From Ilyonectria destructans (Eukaryota > Ascomycota > Sordariomycetes > Hypocreales > Nectriaceae), in NCBI GenBank assembly GCA_020740775.1, contig JAHEWK010000009.1:3038001-3102000 (forward strand): 64,000 nt of DNA, in the 5' to 3' direction. Both the position numbers and the translations under genes were made by a program. Shown here piece by piece: positions 1 to 11,893 of this stretch. Numbering within the stretch: position 1 is the first letter of the stretch; each line of letters begins with the position of its first letter. The notes beneath the pieces were generated by a model. That model was not told the origin of the DNA. It made no database searches and saw only the letters and a program-made list of their open reading frames with translations.

Positions 1-163
1 ATGAACATTCCTAGGCGTTTCAGGAAACAAATAATAACCAGATTCTCTCAATTGTCCACTCCCTGTCGCAGCCTTGATTAATGTGGTCATATATCCCTGA
101 ATCTGCCTGCCAATCTTGAGTGTCTTGTCTTTATGTGTACAGCCCGATGTAACAGATGTTGCA

Positions 164-931
164 TTACCACGAAAGTGGGTTGCCATCAAAGTTTTGAAAT
201 GTGCCGCTAACATCCCTCGTGGCAGTCTCAATCCTTTCAACAATTCCATTGGCGCTCTCCTCCACAGTAATAGCACCCATGTCCTCAGGCTTCACCGGAT
301 AACCTCGCATGGTTTCAGCGACCATATCAGTCAAGACAAAACCTGGGTTGATGACCAAGGTAGTAAGCCAGTCCTCGTCGAAATGAATCCTCCGCATGAA
401 CCAATTCAGAGCTGCTTTGCTAGCTCCGTAAGGGCTCGTGGTGGAGAGACCTTTCATAATATCCATCCCGGAAATGCTGCCAGTATTAGACGAGATGGCG
501 ATGAACCTTGGGCGACCGCTCTTGCTGGATCGAAGCAGCGGAGCAGTGGCCTGGTACAAGGTCAACGGTCCGACTGTATTCACGGCAAAGTGATCGTGAA
601 TCGTCTGGGTTGAGTTTCGAATGACATCACTGCCTGAGTGATTTATGCCCGCATTCGCAACAACCACGTCTAAAGAGTCAATGGAGTGGTCGGTTCGGAG
701 AGTGTTGACTGCAGCTTCAGCTGCAGATTTGTCGGCTGCATCAAGCTTGACGACGATGATTCGTGAGCTTGTAGCTTTGGGCAGCTCAGTGAGCCCGGTT
801 GACGATGCCTTGGAAGGGTCGCGAACGGCCGCGATGACGGTTGTGCTGGGTTTCTGAAGAAAGACAGAAACAAGGCCTTTGCCAATGCCGCGATTGGCTC
901 CGGTAATCAGGATTGTCTGCTCGACCGACAT
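164..931 (-). CDS. short-chain dehydrogenase/reductase (SDR), NAD(P)-dependent
   Basis: A single-exon 255-residue protein that should reduce a ketone or oxidise an alcohol with NAD(P)H in the cytosol; the substrate is not known. Visible SDR marks are the dinucleotide-binding TGANRGIG (about residues 10-17), NAG at 93-95, the catalytic serine in AISSNTGS (about 147) and the YGASK box (Tyr168, Lys172). Length is typical of classical SDRs. The overall look resembles fungal ketoreductases of the norsolorinic-acid-reductase type, but that is family resemblance only. The start is an ATG; no upstream in-frame alternative is needed. It is transcribed away from the Zn2Cys6 regulator at 1536, with about 600 bp of shared promoter, an arrangement typical of a pathway-specific regulator and its target. 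No frameshift or missing catalytic residue is seen. Confidence 0.93.
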   Translation of the reverse strand: MSVEQTILITGANRGIGKGLVSVFLQKPSTTVIAAVRDPSKASSTGLTELPKATSSRIIVVKLDAADKSAAEAAVNTLRTDHSIDSLDVVVANAGINHSGSDVIRNSTQTIHDHFAVNTVGPLTLYQATAPLLRSSKSGRPRFIAISSNTGSISGMDIMKGLSTTSPYGASKAALNWFMRRIHFDEDWLTTLVINPGFVLTDMVAETMRGYPVKPEDMGAITVEESANGIVERIETATRDVSGTFQNFDGNPLSW

Positions 932-1535
932 GATTGTGTTGCTTGGGATGTAGGAGAATGAGAGTAGGAAAGATGTAGATGTATGGGATAATCTTACAAC
1001 GGTTCAGACAACTGTTGTCCTTTATATCTTCGTAAGGCATGACAAAAGGTTACACTTCTCAAGGGTGGCGTCTGATGTGCCAGCTATCACACAACCCGGC
1101 CCACTCCTCATTAGTACACGGAATGATTATTGTGCCGAATTGTGCCGATTTTCTATAAACCGGACAAAATGAAAGCGTTCTTTCGGGTGAATTCTCCAGA
1201 CAGAGATGTGTTAGAGTTGTGGGGGCTTGGTGACTTGGAAACCGATGATATCTCTAGCTTGTGATTGAGCTTTACCATTCGTTGCAAGCTCGGGACTGCC
1301 CCACAAGTGATTTCACCCAATGTTCCACCCTAAACGGAGTTGCCGGCGTCGGCCTGACCTTACTCCGACCGTTCTGTTTGTGGTCTAGGCCAGCGCGTCG
1401 CCGGACTGAGCACAATCTTCTTCCTTGTCCTCGTGTTGGAGACGGAGAGTCTCTCTCGGTTGCGTGAACAATCCTCAACGCTCGCTCGGAACTGCCCCAC
1501 GTCAGCCACATACCAAAGCCAAGGCAATCATAATC
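932..1535. promoter_or_regulatory. divergent promoter between SDR and Zn2Cys6 regulator
   Basis: About 600 bp without a gene, lying between two diverging starts, so it must hold both promoters. A 17 bp motif occurs twice in the same orientation, GCTCGGGACTGCCCCAC at 1288-1304 and GCTCGGAACTGCCCCAC at 1484-1500, with one mismatch. A second short direct repeat, TTGTGCCGA, occurs twice near 1130-1150. CGG triplets inside the 17-mer fit the half-sites Zn2Cys6 proteins usually bind; that these are operators for the neighbouring regulator is inference. Confidence 0.55.
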
Positions 1536-3092
1536 ATGCCTTCACCAGTTGCTCGTCAGCATGTGAGGACAGGCTGTCGGACCTGCAAGTGAGTCCTTGG
1601 AACCCAGGAGACTATGTCCTTGGCTGGCGAAGGAAGACACTGACCCCCTTCCCCCCCTTTTTTTCTAAGCAGAACCCGAAAAGTAAAATGCGACGAGGCC
1701 AAGCCAGCTTGTAAGCGATGCATTTCCTCGCGGCGTGTCTGCGGTGGCTACGACAATGCGACCCTAACATGGTATCGGCCTGCTCAGCTGATTGCTCACG
1801 ACCAGAGAGAAGGACAAATGTTTCAGTTCTTCGCAGAAATAGTCGGTCCCAGTCTCTCGGGCTCAATGGATTCATACTTTTGGACTCACTTGGTTATGCA
1901 ATTCAGCCATTTCCAGCCCATGGTGCGCCACGCAGTCCTTGCTATCGGTTCACTCTATCAGGACATTTACAAATGCGGCCACATTAGTCGGCAGAGCGCC
2001 TTTGCTGTTGATCATTACAACGAGGCATTGAAACAAACTGCATCATTGGACAACGAGCAACTGATATTGCTGCTTTGCGTCTTGTTTATCTGTATCGAAT
2101 ACTTGCAAGGCAACATTGACGCTGCCCTTCAGCATACCCGATATGGAATTGTGATTCTCAACGAGTCATCATGTCCTCCGTGGACCCGAGAGCATCTTTT
2201 GCCAATATTCCATCGGCTGAGTCTCATTCCGATGTTCGGAAATGCCAAGTCGATGTGCCTCCCAAAGATGAGGGGGCTGGATGCATCGATGCCAGCAACC
2301 TTTGGTAGTGTTTCAGAAGCTCAAGCTGCTATCGATAGTCTGACGGCCCAAGTATTGGATGTCATGCTTGGCAGTTCTGATGTCGAAAAGTACAAGCTCG
2401 CGATTATGATGGATGAGTGGGATTGCCGAGTACATAAACTAGAGGCTACAACTCCCATCTCGTTGATGGATGGCTACGCCATATGCGGTACGCGCATCAA
2501 ACATCAAATCGCAAAGATTCACCTTGAGACCCCTAGGCAACACACCGAGCTCTGGTTCGACCAATATCTGAATGCCTTCCAGTATGTCGTAGACTTAGCT
2601 GGAAAAGCATCGCAGCTTAGGACCCTGATGCGGCGGCAGCAAACATCTCAATCTGGGACCCCCCTATTTACTTTTGAGGTATGCTTTTTGCCTCTGCTCT
2701 TCTTTGTTATTTGTAAATGCCGCCAGCTGGAAACTCGTCTGCAAGGCCTGCGGTGGATGGCGCAACTTGGTCCAGTGAAAGAGGGACTATTCGATGCCAG
2801 TACCCTATACCAAGTTCTACGCCAACTCATCGAGGTGGAGCATAATATCTCTCTAGATGGGGTCGATCACAATCCTACTTACAACCGAGACCGGCCTCCT
2901 AATCGATCCAGGAGTGGGAATCTGCCTCCAGAAGAGAAAAGAATATTTGCTGTCTCTATGAATCACGAATTAGAGTTTGTCTCCAACAAGCAGCAGAATA
3001 ACGCCAGCTATAGGAGACAAGTTAGCTTCCACATGAGGACTTCTGAGGGTCAAGTGTATACCCAGAAAGAATATATCAATGGCACCCTGTAA
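1536..3092 (+). CDS. Zn2Cys6 transcription factor (fungal-specific)
   Basis: Two exons, 1536-1588 and 1673-3092, give 490 residues; the 84 nt intron (GTGAGT...CAG) interrupts the zinc cluster itself. Spliced, the N-terminus reads CRTCKTRKVKCDE followed by CKRC and VCGGY, the full six-cysteine cluster that binds CGG-type DNA sites. The long middle region matches the usual fungal regulator body, including a hydrophobic FEVCFLPLLFFVICKC stretch that could be mistaken for an intron but stays open. The last ~50 residues are low-complexity and overlap the beginning of a hydrolase relic in another frame, so the native C-terminus may have been replaced. It likely acts in the nucleus and may control the divergent SDR. 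Splice phase checked: both exons stay in one frame. Confidence 0.88.
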
Positions 3093-3891
3093 CTGAGCAT
3101 GTGGCGGTACACGGGGGTGCTTACTGCTTTGGCAATCCCCTCGACGACTTTCCATTCTTTTTCGACTTCAAGAGATCGCCGCAACAAAGGGTATCAATTT
3201 CGACTTTTTTTCGCTAGATTACACTGTTGCCCCAGACGCCGTGTTTCCTCAACAGCAACAGGAGGCCGTTGCTGCGTATCGTTATCTTGTTGGCAATGAG
3301 CGAATCGATCCATCACGTATCTTAGTCTACGGAGGATCCGCTCGAGGCCATTCGGCAATCTCCTGTTCGATCGGGATCGCTGAGGCCAAACATCCAGAAC
3401 CTGGAGGCGCGATGCTCCTGGCACCATCGGTCAATCTCTGCAACACATGCGCATCATTTGCACGAAATCGGAAGAATGACTTCCTCTGAAAAATGAAAGT
3501 GGATTACTGCGCCCAGTTAGCCATTGGACTGAAGGGCTATCAGACGTATCCCGGGCTGTTAGGCCTCACTCAGAGAGGGCAGAAATGGCGGCATATCTTG
3601 CCGTCATACACTTGGATAAACGTTGGAAGCCACAACCTGTTTCTGGAAGACATTACTGTATTTGAGACAATACAGTTGCTGATGGAGCCTCTGTATGCCT
3701 CGAGGTTAAACCAAACGGGGCACGGTTGGTATGTGTTCGCGGACCAAGGCAAGTTGTCAGCCTACTGCGCGTTGAAGCCTGAGGAGGCAGTAGAACCTGG
3801 TATGCTACCTGGATCGGAAGCTGTTGTATGCGGGTTGATTGATATCGCCCAGCACATGGGCTTTGAAGTCATGAGATCAGATGTTGGCTGA
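3062..3891 (+). pseudogene. alpha/beta-hydrolase (HSL-like lipase/esterase) relic
   Basis: Pieces of one hormone-sensitive-lipase-type hydrolase lie in order but in different frames. First comes an HGGAYCFGNP oxyanion-hole motif near 3110, then a frameshift near 3150. A second block follows with LDYTVAPDAVFPQQQ and the nucleophile elbow, which reads GGSARGH instead of the usual GDSAGGH. An in-frame TGA stands at about 3487. After it a third block holds LEDI and GHGWYVF, the expected positions of the catalytic Asp and His. The part before the HGG motif is missing or overlaps the end of the upstream regulator. With a frameshift, a stop and a damaged elbow, no active enzyme is expected. Alternative splicing could skip the stop but not restore the elbow. 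Confidence 0.8.
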
Positions 3892-4140
3892 TCGTGGGCG
3901 AAACTGAGTTTGTCTCAGCGCTACTAGGCTACATGGCAAGACGGGCGACCTTTGGTGTCGGGGGAACTTGTTTATGATTTGATAAGCAGGTATTGAAAGA
4001 AAAGTACTGGGAGTCTAGCTTAAATATAGAAGACCTCAAGTGCCACCTCAAGGAGCGTTCCACCTCAACTAGCCTAACATTTAAAAGAGCACTTTAACAT
4101 CCTCGAGACAATACCAGGAAGAACCCTACCCCTAATCCCG

Positions 4141-5785
4141 TCATGTGCTGCGTTCTCCTTCATCTTCAATGCCCTCGCGGAGGAACTTGATTTGCTTCTT
4201 AATCTCAACCCAGAGCTCCAGTCTGTCCAAGTCGCCGTCGTTCAAGGTTATAGCAGAGCCATCATGATCGCTCACCAGGACCCAAGCTTCTGCAGAGCCT
4301 CCGCTTGTTCCCTTAGTCTTAGACCGCCTGGCAATTGCTAGCAGTGTCGCCACAAATGCCTCCTGGATGTAGGCAAAGCTGAACTTGTCCGTGATCTCAG
4401 CAATGGCCTTGCACAGCTTGTCCGGGAACTCGATGTCCTTGTTAGATTTAAGCTTCTTCTGCCAGAAGCGGCAATATGCCTCTCGCTGATCGAAGTTTGG
4501 GTCGGGGAAGTAGTATTTCCGGTCGAACCGAGATGGACGTTTCTACACTTTTAGCAAAGCTTCTTTACGCACTGAGACGATGACTTACGGAGATGCCAGG
4601 GTCTAGGAGCTCCAAGTGATTTGTGCTGGCGATGATGAAGATGCCGTCGTTTTCTTTTAGGCCATCGACCTCGTTCAAGAAGTAGCTTCTCACCATGGGT
4701 GTGACGAGTGAATCAATGTCTTCGAACACCAGGTAACAGGGCGCGAATTCCCTAGCCTTCTCAAAGATGACGTGAAGAGAAAACTCGGGTCCCATCCACG
4801 ACTCCAGGCTGCGAACGTAGACGGTTGGAACAGTGGGAGTTCTGTCGGCCAGCATGTGCATCGTTGCTTTGATACTAATAGTCTTACCGTTCCCAGGGGG
4901 ACCATGGTAAATGATTCCTCGCTTCCATGGCACGCCGAGACCCGCGTACGTCTCTCTAGACTCAAAGAAGGAGGTGTGATCGTTGATGAGCGACTTCTTC
5001 ATGTCCTCGTCGAGGATGACGGCATCCCATGTTGATTTCTGGGCGCTCTCCCACAGCTCGTGATCTTTCACGAAGGAACCCTGGTCAAACACCCATACTT
5101 CATTGTTCAGGTCGCTTGCCCACGACCCGACGGCTAGCACAAGTTGATTGGCTTTGAAGGCATTCGCCGTAAGGATGTAGGAGTTCTTCACCTGTGGATA
5201 AGATTCCACTCCATCGCGGCCGTCAACCAGATAGAGGATGAACTCCTCTCCTTCCCACTCATAGAGAAACTTGCCGAAGATGACATACTCGCCCAGGTAT
5301 CCCTTGTTGCCGTCCATTCGACGGGCCGGCGGCAGATAAACCGTCCACTCAAGCGACGATGGTAGGTCGCCCTTGTCCTCAATGCGAGTGAAAGTGGCGT
5401 GGCCCGCGTCAGCGAAAGCCAGCAAATTGCACTGGCTACCCTCGTCGCTGTACTGTGGGACGACGACGAGATCGAGCTCAGGATACTGCTCCTTGAGAGC
5501 CGAGGTGATGATTGAATCGGTATTGACTCGCTTGCCGGTGGAGTGCTCGAAGTAGGACCTGGTAGCACCACCACCATGTCCACCGGATTGAACAGATGGC
5601 AAGGACGGCGCCTGCGAAGGGCTAGGCTCCAAGACTGTTGGTTTGGGGTGTCCTCGGTACAGAGAAGGATGCTCATGCCTCATGGCGCCACGGAGGCCGG
5701 GAGCTAGAGGGTTCATGGTTTGGGCCTGCAAAAGGCGCTGCTGGGCTGGGCGCTTTGGGAGCGTTGAAGTCTGGCCGCTGTTCAT
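4141..5785 (-). CDS. BCS1-like AAA+ ATPase
   Basis: Two exons, 5785-4589 and 4542-4141, joined by a 46 nt intron, give 532 residues. The AAA core is complete: Walker A GPPGNGKT (about residues 293-300), Walker B-like LVFEDIDSL (about 354), and the arginine-finger region KRPSRFDRKYYF right after the splice junction. These BCS1-subfamily traits place it with fungal BCS1-related ATPases. True Bcs1 inserts Rieske protein in the mitochondrial inner membrane; this protein lacks an obvious transmembrane helix and has instead a proline-rich, probably disordered N-terminus (residues 1-80). Its role is therefore unknown, perhaps a protein-remodelling ATPase of the type common in fungal accessory regions. 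The exon junction is in phase 0. Confidence 0.9.
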
Positions 5786-7067
5786 CTTGCCACTGCGGGT
5801 CTTGGGCAGGTATGTTCAATGTTTGCTGTCGAATTTGTGGTAGCCGTTTCTTGCGATGGAGCCGACGAGGGAAGTTAAACAAATCCCTGATGTGGTTGCC
5901 TGGAGGAAACGAGGTCCGAGAGGGGAAGCTGGCATCATGATGATGCTGCGCCTACCAGCCGACAGGGGTTGTGATTCGACAATTCGCCTGACGCCCAGCC
6001 AAGTTGCGACCAGCTGAGTTAGCCGAACCTCGTATTGAGCATCGTCGAATAGAACTGTTGCGGCATGAGGCGGGGAGGTTCTGCCGTCGAGCTTTTAGTA
6101 AATGTCCTGAGTAGCATGTACCCGGACAGAAGACTAGAGGTCGGACCAGTTCAAAGAAGGATGATACCATGAAAATTGTTTACTAAGGGAAAAATTAAGT
6201 AATAGCTATATTTACGCTCCGCTTGATAGTATGGTGATTTCGTACATCTAATGGTTGCATTTAGCCTCGTTGGGCTGTGCCTGCGGTGGCGCCTCAGTCA
6301 TACCGGGCTCTGAAACCAAGCCTAAGAGAACATGAGAGTAGGTGTCTTGGGAACCTAACCAGTCTTATCTAAACAACGACAACCGATGGCTTTACCCTCA
6401 CTGGAAATGAAAATGCAAACAGAATCCAACACTCAATTTCTGAGACTCCCGATTTACACATAATTCTATAGTAACATCTCAAGCAGCAGTCGGGTCTCAT
6501 TCAGGACCCAACCCTGACGTGGAAGATTTCTCGCACGAGGTAATGGTGGCAGTACGAAATGAGGTACCCAACATTTTCTCCTACTTATTTCATTATATAG
6601 CTGGCTAGGCCAAATGAATAGAGGGATTGAGCAATCGGGTCGTCGAGCAGCCTCATATTGCCGTAATTAAACGCATTGTCAAGAGGCGTCGAACTAACAA
6701 GGTGGATGGGCTGCCATTCAAAATCCGTCACCGTTACTACTTGGAAGAGCTAAGGCTGCATTGTATTTAGGGGAGGGTTAGTTGGGCCCCGAAGGATCTC
6801 AGTCTGACGAACACTTCCTTGGCGAAACTAAAATTGCAGTGCTACTGTCCAACGCTGTCCAACACTGTCCACGCTGTCCATTTAAACACAGCTGCGGCGA
6901 AGTTGTGAGCGTGACTCTACCTGTAGTGACCCTATCTCCGCGTATAGTCCGGCGACTATATCATTTTACGAAGCATTTAAAAAGGAAATTAAATGTTGAA
7001 AGATCTTAATTTATTTAGTAAACTTAATAAAACAGAGTCCTTCACTCCTCCACAGCCTCTTCCAATT
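5786..7067. other. intergenic region
   Basis: About 1.3 kb between two minus-strand genes. It holds the promoter of the AAA ATPase at its left end and the short dispersed repeat at 6812-6898. I see no further coding potential; the short open frames have no recognisable domains. Confidence 0.6.
6812..6898 (+). repeat. short dispersed repeat, copy 1
   Basis: An 87 bp stretch starting CACTTCCTTGGCGAAACTAA and ending ACACAGCTGCGGC is nearly identical to 18246-18322. It contains a small tandem of a 10-mer, AACRCTGTCC; this copy has one more unit than copy 2. Flanking sequence on both sides differs between the copies, so the unit itself seems to be the mobile or duplicated piece. The element family is not recognised. 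Confidence 0.85.
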
Positions 7068-8398
7068 CTATTCAGCAACAGGTGTTAATCTTGGCGCTTC
7101 GCTGCTCTGTGAAGGGGTATCTGCCCATGTAGGAATATTCGGAATATAATTGGGCGGAGGGTCCATAACGAGGATATCCAGCGATGTATGAACATACTGT
7201 GTCGTTGGTTAGCTACGTTCCTCTTTTGTCCCTACATGCGTTGACTTGCTATAAGGAATGAATAAGTACCTGTATATCTTGATCATCGCCTCTGGATATT
7301 CCCGCAACTACTTCAATAGCGTGCTTCAAGTCTAGCGCGCATGACGTGCATGTTGGCCAGGTATCCAAGACGATGCAACTCCCCCACGCGCCAGAGTCCA
7401 GCTCCCAACGCCTTTTGTCAAGATGGACCCGACCTCGACAGCTCCACAAGTGATGTGTCTCTGTCGAGCTCCCGGATACAGTACCCACGACTGTCGTAAC
7501 TGAGCTCTTGAGCTGCATAACTGCGCTGCGAAGGTAGATGTTCTCGCCCTCGAGGAGTTCGGGCGGAACATGGAGGACAACTTGAATTTGCGTGGGTAGT
7601 CCTGTTGTTAGGATAGGTGGCGATGCAAGCACCACCTCGACCTGTAGCGAGGGCGTATATGGAGGCAGCCAGTCTGGGTTTGTAAAGCGAGACTTGTAAG
7701 CTTCTTGCAACGCATTATTCATTTTTGGACACAGCCTATTTGCAGGTAGACAGCCGATGGTCGATGACGGGAGGAATACCGTGCCGGCCTCGGATCTCAA
7801 TGATAGCTCTCGTTGTACTCTCTTTGTCCTCGTCACTCGGCACAGCATGTTTTGGCGGACAGCCACAACGAGGGTGTATTCGACCTTGATCCGCACCAAC
7901 GAAGATACCATGTGTAGGGATGGTGGTAGTTGACAGTGACAAGAGTTACTGGCGCTCGGAAATATAAACTCAAAAGGGGCTGAGTAGTCCGGCTGAGACC
8001 ACTCGTTGGATTTGTGCTTGGTTGGCCCTACAGATGATATTTCCTTGCATATTTCGATTTGCTGCGACTCTTCGAATAGCTGCATTATATTTAGTCGCCC
8101 TTTCAACAAAAGTCAATGTAGAGTTTATTCCACTGACCGTATGCATGCCACGTTCAGGAGGGGCATTGCCTCGCGGTCGGATTAGCACTTTAAGTCTGCC
8201 TGTTCGCCGTGATGCTGGTCAGTTTTGAGTGATGTTGGCAAGAGGTCCAATCTTTCTTTGCGTACCCCGTAACGTGGCGTTGATGGTCGGCGGTCGCTTA
8301 AACACGCGGTCACGGATCTCCAACTTGCCTCGCACTTGGCCTCCAGGACAGAACGGCTGCGAGCTGCCGCCCGCTTCGAGAATTATGTCTAGTTTCAT
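7068..8398 (-). CDS. arrestin-like domain protein
   Basis: Four exons (8398-8266, 8214-8138, 8079-7270, 7196-7068) assemble into one open frame of 382 residues with intron phases 1, 0 and 0. The first exon, MKLDIILEAG through GGQVRGKLEI, and the PFEFIFP block about residue 105 are typical of the N-terminal arrestin sandwich. The C-terminal exon ends in a proline-containing tail with PPPNYIP. Fungal arrestin-like proteins link membrane cargo (transporters, receptors) to ubiquitin ligases or act in pH signalling; which partner applies here is unknown. The last exon is only visible after removing a 73 nt intron, which explains why a simple open frame stops early. It faces the Zn2Cys6 gene at 8994 across about 600 bp. 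Confidence 0.78.
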
Positions 8399-8993
8399 CG
8401 GTCAAGAAACAATCGAGAAGTTGTTGGCAGGATGATATTTGGACATTTGGATTTGTAGTCACAGGTTGTGGAGATCTGGGACAGCAGCTAGCAGCCCGAT
8501 ATGTAGGGAAGCGGCCGCTGATGATCTGATGATCACAGGTCGAGCGTTACCGCATTACAGTAGAGAATTGCGGTAGTACCCTGTTACCATGGCCCAGGTG
8601 ATACAGTGTCCATCCCCGTCCGGGCCGATCGGGGTAAACATGGGCTAGACCAGGAATGTGAGACGCTAGAATCAATGCATTTCTTCTGCTCGTTTATTGG
8701 CGGTGAAGGGACACGGATACGAGTCTTCACAGATAATACGCTGATGCAATTGGTATGTAGTCGCTCTGGGTTGACTTTGGCGAGCTTCCCAAGTTGACAA
8801 TGAGATTTGGGCCTCCAGAGACCTCAGCCGGTGCCAGCCGTCCGGGCCGACCGGGAATGTCGGTTCTGCCGGCTATTCCGGAAACAAGTCCAGTCCTCAC
8901 AAAACCAGCTGTACATCCCTAGCCTTCCGTCAAGCCAAGGAAACCTCCGCACAATCACCTCCCGGGCAGCATTACTAACCACTCTCACCTACC
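8399..8993. promoter_or_regulatory. divergent promoter region (arrestin-like / Zn2Cys6 regulator)
   Basis: About 595 bp between two diverging starts, so it should carry both promoters. No gene is seen. The stretch just before 8994 is rich in C and pyrimidines, as is common before fungal start codons. Confidence 0.5.
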
Positions 8994-11442
8994 ATGCAAG
9001 ACGCAAGGGAATCCCCGGAAAGACAGAGCGGCTACAGGAGGAAGCGCGTCGCAAAGGCCTGTCACACATGTCGGTCAATGAAGAGCAAGGCAAGCGGCTT
9101 CCGGCAACGGACACATGCCTCACAGCCCCATTTCTCATGCTAACTGGAGTCTAGTGTGATGGGAAGCGCCCCGAGTGTAGTCGGTGTAAGGGCTATGGAT
9201 ACAGCTGCACCTACAGCGTGGGCCAGCCGCGCCGTGGGTCTGTCGCCGCTCAGGGACAGAGTGAGCTCCGCAAGGCATTAGAAGAGTACGACGGACTAGT
9301 GGACCATCTCGTTTCCAAACTGCAGTCACCAGAGGAACGGAAAAGCGCGTCAAGTGCCGCCTCACGCATAAAGTCACAAGCCAATGCGGCCTTGGCTAGC
9401 ATCGGTGCTTCTCTGCTGGGCCCACAGCCTCTTACGTCCAGCCCCAAGCCAGAAACTACGTCACCGGGGTCCCAGATATACCGGAGTGAGAGATATTTGG
9501 GCGAGGTCAGCGACGTCCGGTTCTTCAACTTGGTGAAGCGGGTGCTCCAGGCCCAGGATGGGTCACCCGGGTTGGAACAGGAGGTTGACAGCTACGAACA
9601 GGACGATGATCTTGAGTCTGTCAACGCCGCAGCTTGTAGAGCCGTCAAACTGCCTAGTCCGGAAACCTTCAAAGACTTCACTGACATTTACTTTTCTACT
9701 ATACACCTTGCATACCCTTTCATTCCTCAGTCGATGTTTATGACGTCCTACAATGAAGCCCATAGTCCATCCGACAGCCAGGCATCTCTTGACACTACCC
9801 AACTCGCGCTCCTGTGTAAGTGCGATATCATCTTCATCTTCCCAATAAGGCTTCGCTGATTATTCATTCGCCCAGATGTCATTTGCGCCATTGGTGCTTA
9901 CTACAACTCCTTCCTTGACAATCAAACTGAAACGAACAAGCTCCATGAAGTGTACTTTCTGCGAGCCTTGTCTCTAGCCCCACCATTCGGCATAGATCTG
10001 TCTATCAACCACGTCTCGTTGCTGTTGGCGCAGTGTTTTTACCTCCTGGCAGTTTGCCGGACAGACAGGTGAGTCGTGGGCTCTCAAGCTTCCCTCCTAC
10101 TCTCCGCAGACTCTGACTTTGAGGCAGCTGTTGGACAACTCTCGGTCAGGCTGTTCGTACAGCTCAAAGCATCGGGCTGCATGTAGAGCATAAAGACTCA
10201 GAGAAGCACACCGCTTCAGGGTCTGTAGGAACTGAGAGGCGACGACGGATCTGGTATTCCATATATGTTTTGGATCGTTTGCTGTCCTTACAGTTGGGGC
10301 GGCCGCCTGCTATTCATGATGGAGACTGCTATGTCCCGCTGCCTTCCCGCCTGGGCGACTGTGACATTGACTGGGATACTGACGAGATGCCGGCGGCTCC
10401 CGAAGGCCCCTCTTCGGGAGACTATTTCTTGGCAGTCATTTCATTCTCACAGATCGTCGGGTACGTCTTGCGAGATCTCTACAGCCCCAAAACAGGCCAC
10501 GGCACAAACGCAGACATGTTTAGCACCAAGGACCTCGACCGGCAGCTTGTACAATGGAAATTGCAGCTACCTCGGCCGCTGCGTTTCGACTTGGGCCATG
10601 CTTTTGACAAGTCCCTTGCTTTTAGGCGACAGGTATTGCTTTACACTCTATGCCCGTCGACATTTTTAGCAAGCATACTAACTTTCTGAAGCGTAATATG
10701 CTAGCCGTGAAATATCACCACCTTAGGGCGCTGACGCATAGGCCATATTTATGCTACCCGCTTCTGAGGAACATGAATACGACTGACACCACGCTTGCAC
10801 AGTCAAATTGGCCGCTGGTACGTTTGTATGAAAAGATATGTATTACCGAAGCCCGAGAGATGGCCCGTCTCCTCCACGGCATCTCGAGCGAGAAAGATCT
10901 GGTACACAACTTTCCTTGGTGGCAAATGATCTCCTGCTTGATATGTGCAGGCTCCATCCTACTTGTGTCCAGTATTTTCATCCAGCAAACAGATGATGGA
11001 ATAGATGAGCTCAACGCCGAAAGTCTCTCGGATGATGCAGAAACGTGCCTGAGGGTGTTCGAAGCCCTCGGCACAAACTCCACAGGCGCTAGAATCGCGA
11101 GAGATATGATGGAGAAATTGAAGGAATGCGGTCTCATTTGGAGTAGGTATCTACCTCTGCATTGACGTGCTCGTTGCTAATTCTTGCCAAGAAAACGCTG
11201 CAGACGCCTCCGGAACCCCCAATCCCTTCTCCAGGGGGCAGGCATTCTCCGCGTCCGATGCACCACAGGGCGCAGGATCCGTGGCGGGACCGATGCCTGC
11301 TGCGGACTTACTAAATCTACACCAGCAAGGTGGGTCTCTTGCAGATTGTGCTATGCCAACGCCTAGCAATTGGCCAGCTGAAATCATCGACTCTATGGCT
11401 TGGTCAGCGCAGTTTTTCGAAGCCATTCAGCCTGAAGAGTAG
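8994..11442 (+). CDS. Zn2Cys6 transcription factor with fungal_trans domain
   Basis: Six exons (8994-9089, 9155-9815, 9876-10068, 10128-10632, 10692-11142, 11192-11442) give 718 residues in one frame. The zinc cluster CHTCRSMKSKCDG...CSRCKGYGYSC is split by the first intron, which begins GCAAGC, a GC-AG intron with strong flanking consensus. The middle homology region is clear: CWTTLGQAVRTAQSIGLH followed by RRRRIWYSIYVLDRLLSLQLGRP, the signature of the fungal-specific transcription factor domain. It should act in the nucleus on CGG-type sites; targets are unknown. Neighbours are an arrestin-like gene (divergent) and a fluoride exporter (downstream, same strand). Confidence 0.9.
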
Positions 11443-11893
11443 CTGTCTAATCGGTGGATTGTAGTTTAGCAGTATGAAAAGCGAAATACTAGGGCCTTTG
11501 AGATTATTACCATGCTTGCTGCCCCCTTTCATCTTCGCAGCAAGGGTTTGGATGGAGAAGATTATGTGCACAAGCCCGTTTCTGTTGTTCCACGATTGTA
11601 GAGCTGTTGAGGGTGGTGAGCCGGAACTAGCCTGCATCATCGGGACCGTCTTAGCCGCCGTACGTCATAAGTTAGAGCTGGGATATCCGACATTGCCGGT
11701 ACTACACGGCATCTCCCGTGGTATTCACGTACCACTGAAGGGTCTTGTGGGTCCTCGCGCCCCTAAAAAGGCCTACGCCGCCTATCCTGACGTGATCCCG
11801 GGTCCGAGTTACATTACCTACATATCTTCCCTTTGGCAAGCCATTTAAGCAGACGACCGAGCGATTCGCCAACTCAACAAGGAAAAACTCAAG
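11443..11893. other. intergenic region
   Basis: About 450 bp between the regulator stop and the fluoride-exporter start; presumably terminator of the former and promoter of the latter. Nothing else supported. Confidence 0.5.

Noticed and set aside
2680..2730. Possible intron in the 1536 regulator (GTATGC...CAG)
   Set aside because: The sequence translates to the usual hydrophobic helix of this regulator class and is in frame, so it is exon.
5188..5676. 162-residue minus-strand frame inside the AAA ATPase
   Set aside because: A shifted shadow of the BCS1-like exon with serine-rich, non-homologous translation.
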